The notes: generated by a model not told the origin, from the letters alone. DNA of 43,251 nucleotides from Pseudoalteromonas luteoviolacea NCIMB 1942 (GCF_001625595.1 NZ_AUXT01000151.1:1-43251); one strand, 5' to 3'; positions 28,601 through 37,607 are shown, counted from the stretch's first letter. Program-made: numbers and translations.

Positions 28601-29679
28601 AACGGTACCGATTGATGCGTCAATGCTTCACCGACATTCTGGTGGACATTCTCTAGTAGTTCTTCGAATGTTTCGTCGCCTGAAAACTGAGTGCGCAGTG
28701 CCATGGTGTTCACGAAACATCCCACCATATTTTCTACCCCTAGGTCATCACGACAAGCAAATGGGGCACCAACAACAATATCCTTCTGGCCTGTTAGTCT
28801 ATGCATAAGAACGTTGTATACCGTCATGTAAAACTCAAATGCCGTTACGTTTAATCGTTCTGCGACTTGTTTTACTGAACGCGCAAACTCCGCATCATAT
28901 TCAAAATTTACAACGCCCCCTTTTTTAGTTTTCGCAGCAACTCTCGGTCTGTCTTTAGGTAAATCAAGTACAGATAGATCCCCACCCAGCTTATTAGTCC
29001 AGTACTCGATATCTTGCTCTGGTGAGTGAGCGGTTAGCGCTTTGTTGCCAACGTAATTTAAAAATGTTTGCTCTGGCGCTTCAGCCAAAGATTTACCAAA
29101 CAATAATTTTGCAAAGTCGTCATACAAAATGCCTAATGACCAGCCATCAACAATAATGTGATGAAAAACAAAAGTGACGAGTGTCGTATCATCGGGCATG
29201 TTCATTGCTACAACGCGGAACAAGGGGACTTCATCCAAACTGAAAGGTCTAGAAACAGATAAATTACCAACTCTTTCAGCCTCTGTTCGCGCCTCTTCTA
29301 GAGCCAACTCAGAAAAATCATGCCAAATCAGAGGAGCTTTTAGGTCACCCACAATGCGTTGATATGGTTCTTCATTTTGCTCAAAAACTTCTATGTTTAA
29401 CGCGTCATAACGTTTCATTAACTGCACAATGGCAGTTTCTATTTCACCTTTTTCTACTGGCCTAGCGAATTTAAGGGCTGTGTATGTGTTATATGCTGTG
29501 CTATCTGGATCAAGCTTGTTGACCAACCACATCCCCATTTGTGATGAGGTCAATCGAATTTCTGTAAACTCTGTCTGCGATGCTATCGGCTGCTCAGCCG
29601 CAATTTGCTGCCCCTTAGTGAATTGCTCTAAGAGCTGTTTTTGCGCATCACTTAAGTGCGCAGTGTTCTCTACTGTCAT
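25660..29679 (-). CDS. NRPS-2: C-A-T-TE terminating synthetase
   Basis: Single module of 1339 aa with a release domain: C about 20-450 with canonical HHIIVDGWS near 173, A about 490-985 (LLYTSGSTGRPKA near 643), T with FFDLGGNSL (Ser near 1043), TE about 1080-1339 with AGWSMGG (Ser near 1170), Asp in MIDTW and His in GNHYTIF. Specificity residues by eye: D-V-W-F-L-G-C-C-V, which I cannot assign; they look mostly hydrophobic. As the only C-containing protein with a TE, it is the likely chain-releasing end of the assembly line, by hydrolysis or cyclisation. It starts 13 bp after NRPS-1 with SD AGGGA, so transfer from NRPS-1 is likely. No epimerisation domain. Confidence 0.9.
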   Translation of the reverse strand: MTVENTAHLSDAQKQLLEQFTKGQQIAAEQPIASQTEFTEIRLTSSQMGMWLVNKLDPDSTAYNTYTALKFARPVEKGEIETAIVQLMKRYDALNIEVFEQNEEPYQRIVGDLKAPLIWHDFSELALEEARTEAERVGNLSVSRPFSLDEVPLFRVVAMNMPDDTTLVTFVFHHIIVDGWSLGILYDDFAKLLFGKSLAEAPEQTFLNYVGNKALTAHSPEQDIEYWTNKLGGDLSVLDLPKDRPRVAAKTKKGGVVNFEYDAEFARSVKQVAERLNVTAFEFYMTVYNVLMHRLTGQKDIVVGAPFACRDDLGVENMVGCFVNTMALRTQFSGDETFEELLENVHQNVGEALTHQSVPFEKVVSKLKVKRDVQYNPVFQTMFAYDESLAGLEESEGVSKWEIELDSESAKFDITVQLTQEPSGNITAFFEYALGIFDHDTVERFVQIYTKLLQEIVKDTKQKIFDLPIVAEEEASKIIWDLNPYEKPSHSYKTMTEPFEEQVARAPHNIALVSGSTSLTYDELNRKSNQLAHYLKSNGVSRNDYVSLCMDRSIDMFITLYAICKVGACYVPLDPEIPAARIQYILEEAKPSFLFVDSKNAAKITDWNGPIINTETDSAQWSDQLDTNFDCGGSSRNLIHLLYTSGSTGRPKAVEYQVDGAIAELLWLHKSYPLVEGGANIFKTSYGFDVSIWEIFWTLYFGAKLVIPEIDKHKDPHHIISLVNEHKVTTLFMIPAMLEAMLEQVKGDSCSTLEWILCGGAPVTPRIRELSYKKLKGKLINCFGPTEAGCVTDMEIQPEFDSPVVPLGRPAANFRLYVLDDDRKVLPVGVPGNVYLAGEVGLSRGYYAQAAMTAEHFVPDPYGEPGSRMYNTGDICRYRNDGVLEHLGRAGNQVKILGMRVELGEIESILGEIEWVETCSVIAHKVGGRETLIAYVVPYDKDIAVGMLPDDMQREVKMRLAVMLPGHMIPPHFIVMDKIPLNLNGKVDRAKLLASWDDLGVNTDKEVVQPENEREVAMKEIFEELLECQDISVTDSFFDLGGNSLLVFKLAFECDEKFGKRPSFTDIFTYPTVRELSAMLDDLEEESCLAPIYPDASKPMFVFIHAASGVLFPFLKVSEYLKEAYSVYVLQSPTKVPSDMPFTTIEDMANYYKFLIDNVRGNSPVIIAGWSMGGCVGLEMSRKWHEEGVDIASTIMIDTWMPPELLDDRSEAEFVVKVIDETDVLGDEARALNGEEAPAQFTTELQQIVDLNKQVFIEYKPEAYPHEVDYLVAQERLVHDGRTFSSSYSKDEDWSKFLVAMECHSIPGNHYTIFDENHSPKLAETLLNIVESRLAFETL

Positions 29680-29692
29680 GGTTATTTCCCTA

Positions 29693-32600
29693 CTAGTTTA
29701 GTCTTGTTAGATAGTTAGCGACTTCTTGGTCAGACATCGATGAAACGAAGTTGAAAATGCCTTGCTCGAGTAAAGCTGCCATAGCAGCGATCGTTGGCGT
29801 TTTGTAAAAATCGTTAATCGAAATCGTTATGAGATATTTTTCTTTAATAATATTATTGACTTGGAGCAGCTTTAGAGAATTACCACCAACAATATTAAAA
29901 GGATCATTCCGGCCTATTGATTCGACTTTGAGTACCTTTGTCCAAATCTCCAACACACTTTGCTCAAGAGTTGTCTCAACGGGTTCAAAGCTACTTAGCG
30001 CTTTGTAGTCAGCACTTGTTGGTAAAGGTAAATTGCGGCGGTCTAACTTACCGGAAGGTGTTAAAGGCAATGCATCAAGTTGTATGTATGCTGCAGGTAA
30101 CATAAAGCTGGGAAGTTTATGCTCCAAAAACTGACTAACTTTTTTCACCGCTTTACTTTGCTCAGATACGACATAAGCCAACAGTTCTTTTTGTCCGTTT
30201 TCAGCAACATTTACATTCACAGTGCAACTGTTCACCAACTCATGTTCCATCAAAGCCGTTTCAACCTCAGCGATGTCAACGCGGCAACCGCGTATCTTTA
30301 CTTGGTTATCTATTCGGCCTAAATAAAGCATAAAACCATGTTCATTTAAGCAAGCAAGATCGCCCGTTGCATAAAGCCTTTCCCCATATTCCAAGCTATA
30401 TGGGTTAGGAATAAACTTGTCTGCTGTTAATTCTGGGTTGTTTAGGTACCCTCTTGATAATCCACCAACTCCTGCAACATACAATTGTCCCGGAACATTA
30501 ATTGGCACTGGGTTGAGCTCATCATCTAAGATAAATAACCGATAAGCGCCTATTTGATATCCAAGAGGTGCACTACTGAACTCTAATGGTGCTTCTTCCG
30601 CCCACCAGCCAGCTACCTCTGAGGTTTCAGTCTGACCATACAAATTATCGAGCTGTACTGCATAGTGCTGCCTGCATTCATTAAATAGTCGGCTTGATAC
30701 CGCCTCTCCGGAGAGACTAATCCACTTTAAGTTGTGCTCTGGCAAAGGTATATTTGCTTGCAAAAAAGCCTCTAGCATTGAGGGCACAAAGTGCACAAAT
30801 ACGGTATGGTGGCTCGTGATAAGCTGGGCAATATGCTCTACATCTGACTCTGCATTAGGCGCCGACATCAGTACCGTTGCACCCGACATTAGAGGACCAA
30901 AAATCTCCCAAATTGCGACATCAAATATCAATGGGGTTTTATGGACAACCGACTCCCCCATTTCTAATGGATATCGTGTTTTAAGCCAACTTAAGCGAGT
31001 CATTGCACATGAGTGGTCAACAACAACCCCCTTGGGTTTGCCTGAAGAACCTGAGGTATAGTAAATAAAAGCAGCATTAAGTATGTGTATGGGTAAGTTT
31101 AAGTTTTTATGCTGCACTCTAGACTCAGGGCAGATTATGTTTACGTTTAAACTGTCCAAAATTTTACGCGTAGAGTCTGAGGCAATAATTAGGGGAGGTC
31201 GTGCGTCTTGGCAAATTTCTTCAAGTCGGCCTAGAGGTGCTCTTGGATCAAGTGGAATGAACGCTGCGCCAGCCTTTAAACTCGCCAGTAATGCCACCGC
31301 GAGGTCAAGTGAACGTTCAACACATACACCGAGAACATCACCTACGGCGATACCACTGACACATAACTGCTGCGCTAAATAGTTTGCTCTTGCATTCAAC
31401 TCAAGATATGAAATCGACTCGTTTTCAGTTGCTATTGCAGTGGCGTTTGGTGTCTTTTGTACTTGTTCCTCAAAGTACTGATGTATTGGTTTCAGGTCCT
31501 CAAAACATGCGCTTTTTTGATTAACAGCATTAACCACTTCAGTCGCATCTTCACGACACAACATGCTCAAAGAGTTAAGTAGCTTATTGGGGTTACGCCC
31601 AACATCTGCTAGTAAGTTTTTAAACCCTTTTATAAATGCTTTTGCGGTGGCTTTACTCCAAACGTCCGTACTGAATTCTACCTCTCCTGTTGCAGTGCCA
31701 GCTTCTAACCTCAGTGAGAAAGTCAAATCCATTTTTGCCGTGCCGCTATGGCACAGTTGTTCTATAACTTCGATGTTATCTAACTCAAGCCTTGAAGACT
31801 GCTCACTAGCTTCTAAAACAAACATATTTTGAAACAGAGGGTTAACACCAGGTGGCCGTTCAATTTTCAAACCGTCGATAATGGCGTCGAAAGGTAGCTC
31901 CTGATTAGCGATTGCACCTCTCATTGATGCACTCACTCGTGCCAATACATCGGCAAAATTGCTGAGATCAGACATATCGGTGTAAATAGGCAACGTATTT
32001 GCGAAAAAGCCCAGAGTACTCTCATCAACCAAACGGTTTCTGCAAGCCATCGGTACTCCCGTAATAAGTTCATCTTGCTGAGTTACCCGATACAGTGTCG
32101 AGATATAGCAAGCTAATAAAACGTTAAAAACGCTTGTTTTATATTGATGGCTTAACGATTCAACTCGTGACATTTCATCCTTATTTAGGTGAATAGGCTC
32201 TATATCACCTGTAAATGTTCTCGCTTCTATATATTGAGAATTGTTCGCTATATTGAGTGTTGGGATCTGAGTGGGTAGCTGCTCTTTCCAATAGTTAAGC
32301 TGCTGTTGTGCATGTTCTGACTTCAACCATTCTGACTGCCACTGGCTATAACAGACGTACTGAGAAACGACAGACTGTGCTTGAGTAGACTGGTCTTTGT
32401 ATAAAGCACCAAGCTGTTCAAAAAACACTTCGTAGGAGATAGCGTCACAGGCGATATGATGTACTGAAACAAACCAGAAAAGCAGCGAGTCGCTTACTTT
32501 AATAATGTAAGAATGAACAATATCTCCATTCTCAATATCATGGCTTTGTTTGGCACAATTGTTCAGTAAATTCATCGCTTCCTTCTCGCTGGCAGCACTG

Positions 32601-34729
32601 AAAGTTGTGCTTTTATAAGAAGCGTTGGGCATTATATTTTGCCACAGCTGATTATCTTTCCACTCAAACCCTGTCCGTAACACTTCATGCTTTTGAATTA
32701 ACAAATTAAGTGCTTGTTCAAACCTACTTATATCCAAGTCGCCTTGTAGTTTGAATGCCAGAGGCATCGAGTAAGTTGCACTTTGTGCTTGTGTTTGCAT
32801 AAGAAACCAAAGCCTTTGCTGAGCATTCGATGCCAATTGACTATGCTTGTTGTTTGGTTCTTCAGCCGTGATTGTGTAGCTAGAAGCATTTTCTATTCGC
32901 TCAATTATATCTAGCTCACATACATCGTTCTCACATGAATCTTCCACCTCTTTAGCTAAGTTGTTTACAACTTGTTTCAAGTTTCTCAATGATAAAGGAT
33001 TGGGCAATTCCGAATATGTGATAGTCCAGCCCAGCGCTTCACTCAGGTAGGTAAGGAATTTCAGGGCGTTTAGTGAATCTGCGGTATAGAAAAAGTGCTC
33101 ATCTTCAGCACCGTTTGGCATACTTCCAGTGACCCTAAACCATAGTTCAGCAAGTGCTCTTTCAATGCCGAATTCAGGCGGTATAGGATTATTAGTCAAA
33201 CTACTTTTCTGCTGGTACATTTGCTCAAGTAACTGCTTATTAATTTTTCCATTGATAGGATTGAGTGGAAAGTTTGATGTAATAACAAAATCAAGATAAC
33301 GCATGCTTTTTGGTAGGTGTTGAATAGCAAACTCTCTTAGCTCGCTTTCCGCTAGGGCATTTGCACAAATATAGACAACCACTTTTTTCTGTGGACCTTG
33401 CTCAAACAAAGTTGCAAAAGCCTGTGATACTTTTTGGTGTCTCAGTAGTACGCTTTCTATTTCGCCTAACTCAATACGATGCCCCATAACCTTGACTTGG
33501 TTATCTATGCGACCAATGAACTCAATGTCACCGCGCTGATTGAACCTAGCCTGATCACCGCTCTTATACATACGCTTGCCGAGTGTAGAGAACGGATCAG
33601 GTAAAAAAGCCCCGGCAGTAAGGCTGGACTGGTGCAAATACCCTCTTGAAACACCTTCACCTGAAATATAAATCTCACCTACTTCCTGACCAGAGACAGG
33701 CTCTAAATCTTCATTTAAGATATAGATATGAGCGTTAGGCATTGCCTGTCCAATAGGCATTACCTCATAATTGTAAGTGCACTGTGGTTCATGCGAGCAA
33801 CAGAGAAAGGTTGTTTCTGTCGGGCCGTAATCAAATATCCATTGAATCTGTTGGCTTTGAGGAAGCTGACGCCAAACATCAAACCTATCTAAAAGCAGCT
33901 TTTCTCCACCGACACTCATTAAACGCAAGCTCGTTGGCCACACTTCTTCACACTGTGAAAACTGGTCAACTAACGCATGCCAATAGGATGTTGGTAAACT
34001 GATTACTGTGACTTGGTGTATAGAGCTAAACTGACATAGCTCTACAGGAGAAAGGACCTCTTCTGGCGAAATCACAACTGTAGCGCCAGCAATTAAGGTT
34101 GGAAATATTTCACCAATCGACGCGTCAAAACAGATAGATGAGAACAATAAAACCTTATCGCCTTTCTTCAAGCAGTGCGTGTCTTTTGCTGTCAGGCAAT
34201 AACTCAATAAATTTTTGTGGGTAACAGCAACACCTTTTGGTGTTCCTGTCGTACCTGAAGTGTAAATACAATAGGCTAGATTTTCTAGCAACTGCTGCTT
34301 CAATGCGGCTTTGGAACTATCGCCCACCGTATCGTTTGTGCCTATTATTTTTACACTTAGGGCACTAACAGTGTCGTATATGACCCCTGTTGAGTGGTTT
34401 GTAACCATGACCTCAACAGCCGCATCTTTCAATATATGTTGAATACGAGCTTGAGGGTAATCAGATTGTATAGGCAAATAAGCTGCGCCAGACTTCAAGA
34501 TACCTATAACGGAAACAATTAATTCTATTGATCTTGGCACGCAAACACCTACTAGGTCCTCAGGTGTTACTCCTTGAGCCAACAACGAATCACATAAAGC
34601 ATCTGAACGCCTGTTAAGTTCTTCAAACGTCATCGATTGGTCACCTTCAACCAATGCGATTGCTTGTGGTGCAATTTCTACTTGTTGTTTAAAATAATCG
34701 ATAACCGTCAAGTTAGATCTATCTGACAT
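29693..34729 (-). CDS. NRPS-1: A-T-C-A-T synthetase beginning with an A domain
   Basis: Synthetase of 1678 aa. A1 about 1-490 (YCIYTSGTTGTPKG near 160), T1 FFYTADSLNAL (Ser near 550; the usual Gly-Gly before Asp-Ser is Thr-Ala), C about 640-1070 (VHHIACDAIS near 757), A2 about 1083-1575 and T2 FNIVGGNSL (Ser near 1614). Specificity residues by eye: A1 D-A-G-S-S-G-D-F-L (unknown; Asp at position 322 may suit a basic side chain), A2 D-V-W-H-S-S-L-E-V (first part like serine D-V-W-H-L-S-L, but E-V at 330/331 is unusual). The missing first C domain means it either starts a chain or, more attractively, receives one through the unpaired C domain ending NRPS-5. MbtH lies immediately upstream. SD AGAGGG. 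Confidence 0.9.
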   Translation of the reverse strand: MSDRSNLTVIDYFKQQVEIAPQAIALVEGDQSMTFEELNRRSDALCDSLLAQGVTPEDLVGVCVPRSIELIVSVIGILKSGAAYLPIQSDYPQARIQHILKDAAVEVMVTNHSTGVIYDTVSALSVKIIGTNDTVGDSSKAALKQQLLENLAYCIYTSGTTGTPKGVAVTHKNLLSYCLTAKDTHCLKKGDKVLLFSSICFDASIGEIFPTLIAGATVVISPEEVLSPVELCQFSSIHQVTVISLPTSYWHALVDQFSQCEEVWPTSLRLMSVGGEKLLLDRFDVWRQLPQSQQIQWIFDYGPTETTFLCCSHEPQCTYNYEVMPIGQAMPNAHIYILNEDLEPVSGQEVGEIYISGEGVSRGYLHQSSLTAGAFLPDPFSTLGKRMYKSGDQARFNQRGDIEFIGRIDNQVKVMGHRIELGEIESVLLRHQKVSQAFATLFEQGPQKKVVVYICANALAESELREFAIQHLPKSMRYLDFVITSNFPLNPINGKINKQLLEQMYQQKSSLTNNPIPPEFGIERALAELWFRVTGSMPNGAEDEHFFYTADSLNALKFLTYLSEALGWTITYSELPNPLSLRNLKQVVNNLAKEVEDSCENDVCELDIIERIENASSYTITAEEPNNKHSQLASNAQQRLWFLMQTQAQSATYSMPLAFKLQGDLDISRFEQALNLLIQKHEVLRTGFEWKDNQLWQNIMPNASYKSTTFSAASEKEAMNLLNNCAKQSHDIENGDIVHSYIIKVSDSLLFWFVSVHHIACDAISYEVFFEQLGALYKDQSTQAQSVVSQYVCYSQWQSEWLKSEHAQQQLNYWKEQLPTQIPTLNIANNSQYIEARTFTGDIEPIHLNKDEMSRVESLSHQYKTSVFNVLLACYISTLYRVTQQDELITGVPMACRNRLVDESTLGFFANTLPIYTDMSDLSNFADVLARVSASMRGAIANQELPFDAIIDGLKIERPPGVNPLFQNMFVLEASEQSSRLELDNIEVIEQLCHSGTAKMDLTFSLRLEAGTATGEVEFSTDVWSKATAKAFIKGFKNLLADVGRNPNKLLNSLSMLCREDATEVVNAVNQKSACFEDLKPIHQYFEEQVQKTPNATAIATENESISYLELNARANYLAQQLCVSGIAVGDVLGVCVERSLDLAVALLASLKAGAAFIPLDPRAPLGRLEEICQDARPPLIIASDSTRKILDSLNVNIICPESRVQHKNLNLPIHILNAAFIYYTSGSSGKPKGVVVDHSCAMTRLSWLKTRYPLEMGESVVHKTPLIFDVAIWEIFGPLMSGATVLMSAPNAESDVEHIAQLITSHHTVFVHFVPSMLEAFLQANIPLPEHNLKWISLSGEAVSSRLFNECRQHYAVQLDNLYGQTETSEVAGWWAEEAPLEFSSAPLGYQIGAYRLFILDDELNPVPINVPGQLYVAGVGGLSRGYLNNPELTADKFIPNPYSLEYGERLYATGDLACLNEHGFMLYLGRIDNQVKIRGCRVDIAEVETALMEHELVNSCTVNVNVAENGQKELLAYVVSEQSKAVKKVSQFLEHKLPSFMLPAAYIQLDALPLTPSGKLDRRNLPLPTSADYKALSSFEPVETTLEQSVLEIWTKVLKVESIGRNDPFNIVGGNSLKLLQVNNIIKEKYLITISINDFYKTPTIAAMAALLEQGIFNFVSSMSDQEVANYLTRLN

Positions 34730-34782
34730 AGCAACCCTCTGCCTAATTACTCGTTAATGTATATGTATGAAACTCGGGCTTT

Positions 34783-34992
34783 TTAAGCCATAGCTTCACG
34801 CAGCGAAAGTGGTCGCATATCAACCCACACTTTGCCTATATGCTCTAAACATGCTTGTTTAGCTCCGCTTTTACCCTCTGCATTCCAACCGGCTGGAATT
34901 TCCTTGTGTTTGGGCCAGATTGAGTATTGCTCTTCGTGGTTAACTACCACTAAATACTCAATTTCGTTGCTAGATAAGTTGTTGTTACTCAT
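34783..34992 (-). CDS. MbtH-like protein
   Basis: A 69-aa member of the MbtH family, which binds NRPS adenylation domains and aids their folding or activity. Seen: [49 protein letters not shown]; the conserved Asn-x-Glu...Ser-x-Trp and Trp-x-Asp-x-Arg-Pro elements are intact. SD GAGGA upstream; it starts 19 bp after the cupin gene and sits directly before NRPS-1. It probably serves several of the seven A domains of the cluster. Confidence 0.95.
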   Translation of the reverse strand: MSNNNLSSNEIEYLVVVNHEEQYSIWPKHKEIPAGWNAEGKSGAKQACLEHIGKVWVDMRPLSLREAMA

Positions 34993-35011
34993 ATTTTTTT
35001 CCTCTATATAC

Positions 35012-35533
35012 TTAATTGATTGTTTTTAATGCTTTTGAAAAAATAACGGGTGGGACAGGTTCTCCGTCATGTAAATCCTCACTTTGCAACGTGCCCACAG
35101 TCCTTAACCCTCGGACCATTGCTTTACCTGTATCAGGATAAACACACACCTCGTTTTTGGTGTTCATTCCCGCACCGATATACACAAGGTCCTCATCAAA
35201 AGGATTAGCAAACTGATGCCCTATTTGAGTGCCTGCGGGGCATGAAATGCAGTCCCCTGGACCAACAACTTGATACTGCTCGCCATAGCGAAAGACACCT
35301 TTACCAGAGAGAATGTAAAATGCTTCATCTTCATTCAGGTGGTAGTGAACTGGACAAGATACTTTCCCCTTTTCGACTCGAGTGAGGTTCATACCTAATC
35401 GAGCACCTGAAGAGTCGTCCAACATTGGTGTAATGGGTTTAAAGCCAGTACCCCAAACGTCTTCAACGGATTGGTCCTGCTCTTCTATGTCTTCAATATT
35501 GACTACATTGGGCAGTTTCAGCTCATGTGACAT
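35012..35533 (-). CDS. Cupin-domain protein
   Basis: A 173-aa single-domain cupin. Motif 1 is [19 protein letters not shown] (His-x-His, then Glu), motif 2 is [18 protein letters not shown] with a His, so a metal site of His2-Glu-His type is plausible. The ATG at 35533 was chosen because AAAGGA lies 8 nt upstream; the open frame extends to a TTG at 35557. Cupins in such clusters can be dioxygenases, isomerases or binding proteins; nothing here separates these. Position between the PhzF-like and MbtH genes points to precursor tailoring. Confidence 0.8.
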   Translation of the reverse strand: MSHELKLPNVVNIEDIEEQDQSVEDVWGTGFKPITPMLDDSSGARLGMNLTRVEKGKVSCPVHYHLNEDEAFYILSGKGVFRYGEQYQVVGPGDCISCPAGTQIGHQFANPFDEDLVYIGAGMNTKNEVCVYPDTGKAMVRGLRTVGTLQSEDLHDGEPVPPVIFSKALKTIN

Positions 35534-35573
35534 TTGTTGTTCCTTTAAAGAGTTCAAATCGGTTTGTTAATTT

Positions 35574-36383
35574 CTAAAGTTGGATCGTGACTCTTAATTT
35601 GCCCGACCCAGCAACGGTGACAGTATTTTGGTTTAGCTTTACGGTTAAGCGTCCGCCATTAGGTGATAACTGCCGTGCTTTGAGGTGGTTTTTAGTAAGT
35701 TTTTGCCCCCAGTAGTGCGCAAGTTCGCAATGTGCAGAAACACATACTTGATCTTCGTTAACGCCCATTTTTGGAAAGAAAGCACGAGAGACAAAATCGA
35801 GTTCAGGGTTTTTTGAGGCCGCAGTTACAATGTGGCCTCGCCCTGGATATGAAGCAAGCTCTTTAAAGTTAGGCTGCACTGTTCTTACAGCCTCTTCTGA
35901 GTCGAGCTCAACAACAATATCTTCCTCCCCCACACTTACCCCAATGATTGATGCGTTCAGTGCTTGCTGTAAGCCAGCCGGAATATCCGTAGGGAATACA
36001 TCAAGTCTTGGCAAGACCATATGAACCATGTTCTCGATAAATAGGGTCGTTAAATGGAACTTGCCCGCAGAAAATGTAATCTTTGCGCTGCTGTGCACTG
36101 CGCCAAGCTCATACAAATAAAAAGCAGCGGCCACAGTCGCGTGACCACAGATATTGAGTTCTTGGGTTGGAGTAAACCAGCGAATTGCAAACTGTTCTTT
36201 ACCGACCTGCCAAATAAATGCCGTAGTTGGTTGCTCGATATGTTTTGCGATATCCAGCAATTGCTGCTCGTGCATAGATCCACCTTTTAAATGAATCACA
36301 CCTGCAGAATTACCTAGACAGTCTTTGTCAACGAAAACATCGATGATGTTTGCTACCGGATTGAGAGGAGTTGCTGCATTCAT
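35574..36383 (-). CDS. PhzF-family isomerase-fold protein lacking the usual catalytic Glu
   Basis: A 269-aa protein of the PhzF / diaminopimelate-epimerase-like fold: N-terminal IIDVFVDKDCLGNSAGVI, GHATVAAAF in the first half, and VNEDQVCVSAHCELAHYWGQ in the second. PhzF isomerises dihydro-hydroxyanthranilate using a Glu in SESTF (Glu45). The matching stretch here is QPTTAFIW, so that Glu is Thr53; the GH motif and the later Asp-containing motif are present. It may catalyse a different isomerisation or proton shift, for example on an enamine, hydrazone or amino acid. It starts 24 bp after the desaturase-like gene; SD is weak (AAGAAG). Confidence 0.82.
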   Translation of the reverse strand: MNAATPLNPVANIIDVFVDKDCLGNSAGVIHLKGGSMHEQQLLDIAKHIEQPTTAFIWQVGKEQFAIRWFTPTQELNICGHATVAAAFYLYELGAVHSSAKITFSAGKFHLTTLFIENMVHMVLPRLDVFPTDIPAGLQQALNASIIGVSVGEEDIVVELDSEEAVRTVQPNFKELASYPGRGHIVTAASKNPELDFVSRAFFPKMGVNEDQVCVSAHCELAHYWGQKLTKNHLKARQLSPNGGRLTVKLNQNTVTVAGSGKLRVTIQL

Positions 36384-36407
36384 AGTTGATACTTCTTATT
36401 TGCCCAA

Positions 36408-37559
36408 TTATTGTGAACTAGCTGTTTTGCTATCAAAGCGTTTTGGTGGATTGGTCACATGGCTGAGGCTTTCAAACATCTTGTCAACAGCAGCGAATGC
36501 TCCCCATACTTCGTTGTAAGGCGGCTTTCCTTCGAGTCCTTCGTCAATGTCCCACTGACGCGCATAAGCAGCGATAGGCCAATTGGCTGTCCTTGGGTAA
36601 CGATGATGGAAGTCATGCGCAGGCAAGTTTCCAACGAGCACGAAAATTCGCATCGGGAAGTGATACAGGCACATCTTGAGTATCCATTTACTCCACTGGT
36701 ATAGCGCCTTATGAATTGCTAATCCCCGCTCTGGAAGAGCCTCTCCACAAAATCGTGCCCAAGTTGCTGTCGCCTGTCGGTCATTAACACCCCATGCTTC
36801 ATCAGGCGTACAAAGCCACATATGTTCTCCTAAACGGTCCATCGTGATACTAATTTGGGTAAGGATCACAAGTGGAATAATCAGCCCAAAAATAAGGATC
36901 TCGATACCGTGTTCAAAAAACACAGCTATTGCAGCCCACATAGAAAGCCAAGCAAAGAAGAAACAACGCCTCCAAAGTGTGCTTTTCAAGTTGCTGATTA
37001 TTCGGTTCTTAATATTCGAGTAATAAAACGCTGGTGAAAGAAACGTTTTAATAGTTTGAATCCATAGTTGACGTTTCGATTTTCCTGGCTCAATACCAAT
37101 GTTAATCAGCCACTGTACCGGTGGATCATCTAAAGTTGCGAAACTATTGTGATGGTGATGCTCCTTGATGTGCTCATCAATAAAAGCATTTGCATCATCA
37201 AAGATAGTCAAGGCTGTAACTATTTCTGCAACAGCCATGTCAAACTTAGAGTTTCCAGAAAACCTTTTATGAATACACTGATGAGCTACGACCAAAATCA
37301 TCACTCTGCCACTGCCCAACGACAAAGACATGCCCAATAAAAGCGCGGCAGGCCAATACGCATATCGGTATTCCAATGATGTGATAGAAAGGCATGCACC
37401 GCCAAAAAAGGCGAGTAGCGTTAAGACCAAATATGAAAGCCATGTATGGTTAAATACGGGCTTTTGACCAGCAAGTGCACAGCCAGTAAACCAAGTCCAA
37501 AAACCTTGTGACCATGCTGGAAACCTGTTGAAAGACTCTCGTACATATGAACTTGACAT
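36408..37559 (-). CDS. Membrane fatty-acid-desaturase-type di-iron enzyme
   Basis: A 383-aa integral membrane protein with the three His boxes of the desaturase/hydroxylase superfamily: HQCIH near residue 110, HIKEHHHH near 155, HDFHH near 335. Hydrophobic segments lie before the first box and between the second and third. The superfamily uses O2 and two irons to desaturate or hydroxylate. The ATG at 37559 is preferred over a TTG at 37580 because GAGGAG lies just upstream. Substrate unknown: the peptide, an amino acid or a fatty acyl starter are all possible. It is the second membrane di-iron gene of the operon and is not close to the first in sequence. Confidence 0.82.
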   Translation of the reverse strand: MSSSYVRESFNRFPAWSQGFWTWFTGCALAGQKPVFNHTWLSYLVLTLLAFFGGACLSITSLEYRYAYWPAALLLGMSLSLGSGRVMILVVAHQCIHKRFSGNSKFDMAVAEIVTALTIFDDANAFIDEHIKEHHHHNSFATLDDPPVQWLINIGIEPGKSKRQLWIQTIKTFLSPAFYYSNIKNRIISNLKSTLWRRCFFFAWLSMWAAIAVFFEHGIEILIFGLIIPLVILTQISITMDRLGEHMWLCTPDEAWGVNDRQATATWARFCGEALPERGLAIHKALYQWSKWILKMCLYHFPMRIFVLVGNLPAHDFHHRYPRTANWPIAAYARQWDIDEGLEGKPPYNEVWGAFAAVDKMFESLSHVTNPPKRFDSKTASSQ

Positions 37560-37607
37560 AGTACTCCTCACTTTATCCAATTATGATTATCTTTAACTGG
37601 CCACAGG

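Noticed and set aside
8586..34729. Epimerisation domains or D-residue modules
   Set aside because: No domain with the E-type HHxxxDxxSW pattern follows any T domain; every C-like domain is in condensation position, except the final one of NRPS-5, which also lacks the E-type motif.
34777..34789. Small hairpin GGCTT-TTT-AAGCC over the MbtH stop codon
   Set aside because: Only a 5-bp stem in AT-rich sequence, overlapping coding sequence; not convincing.
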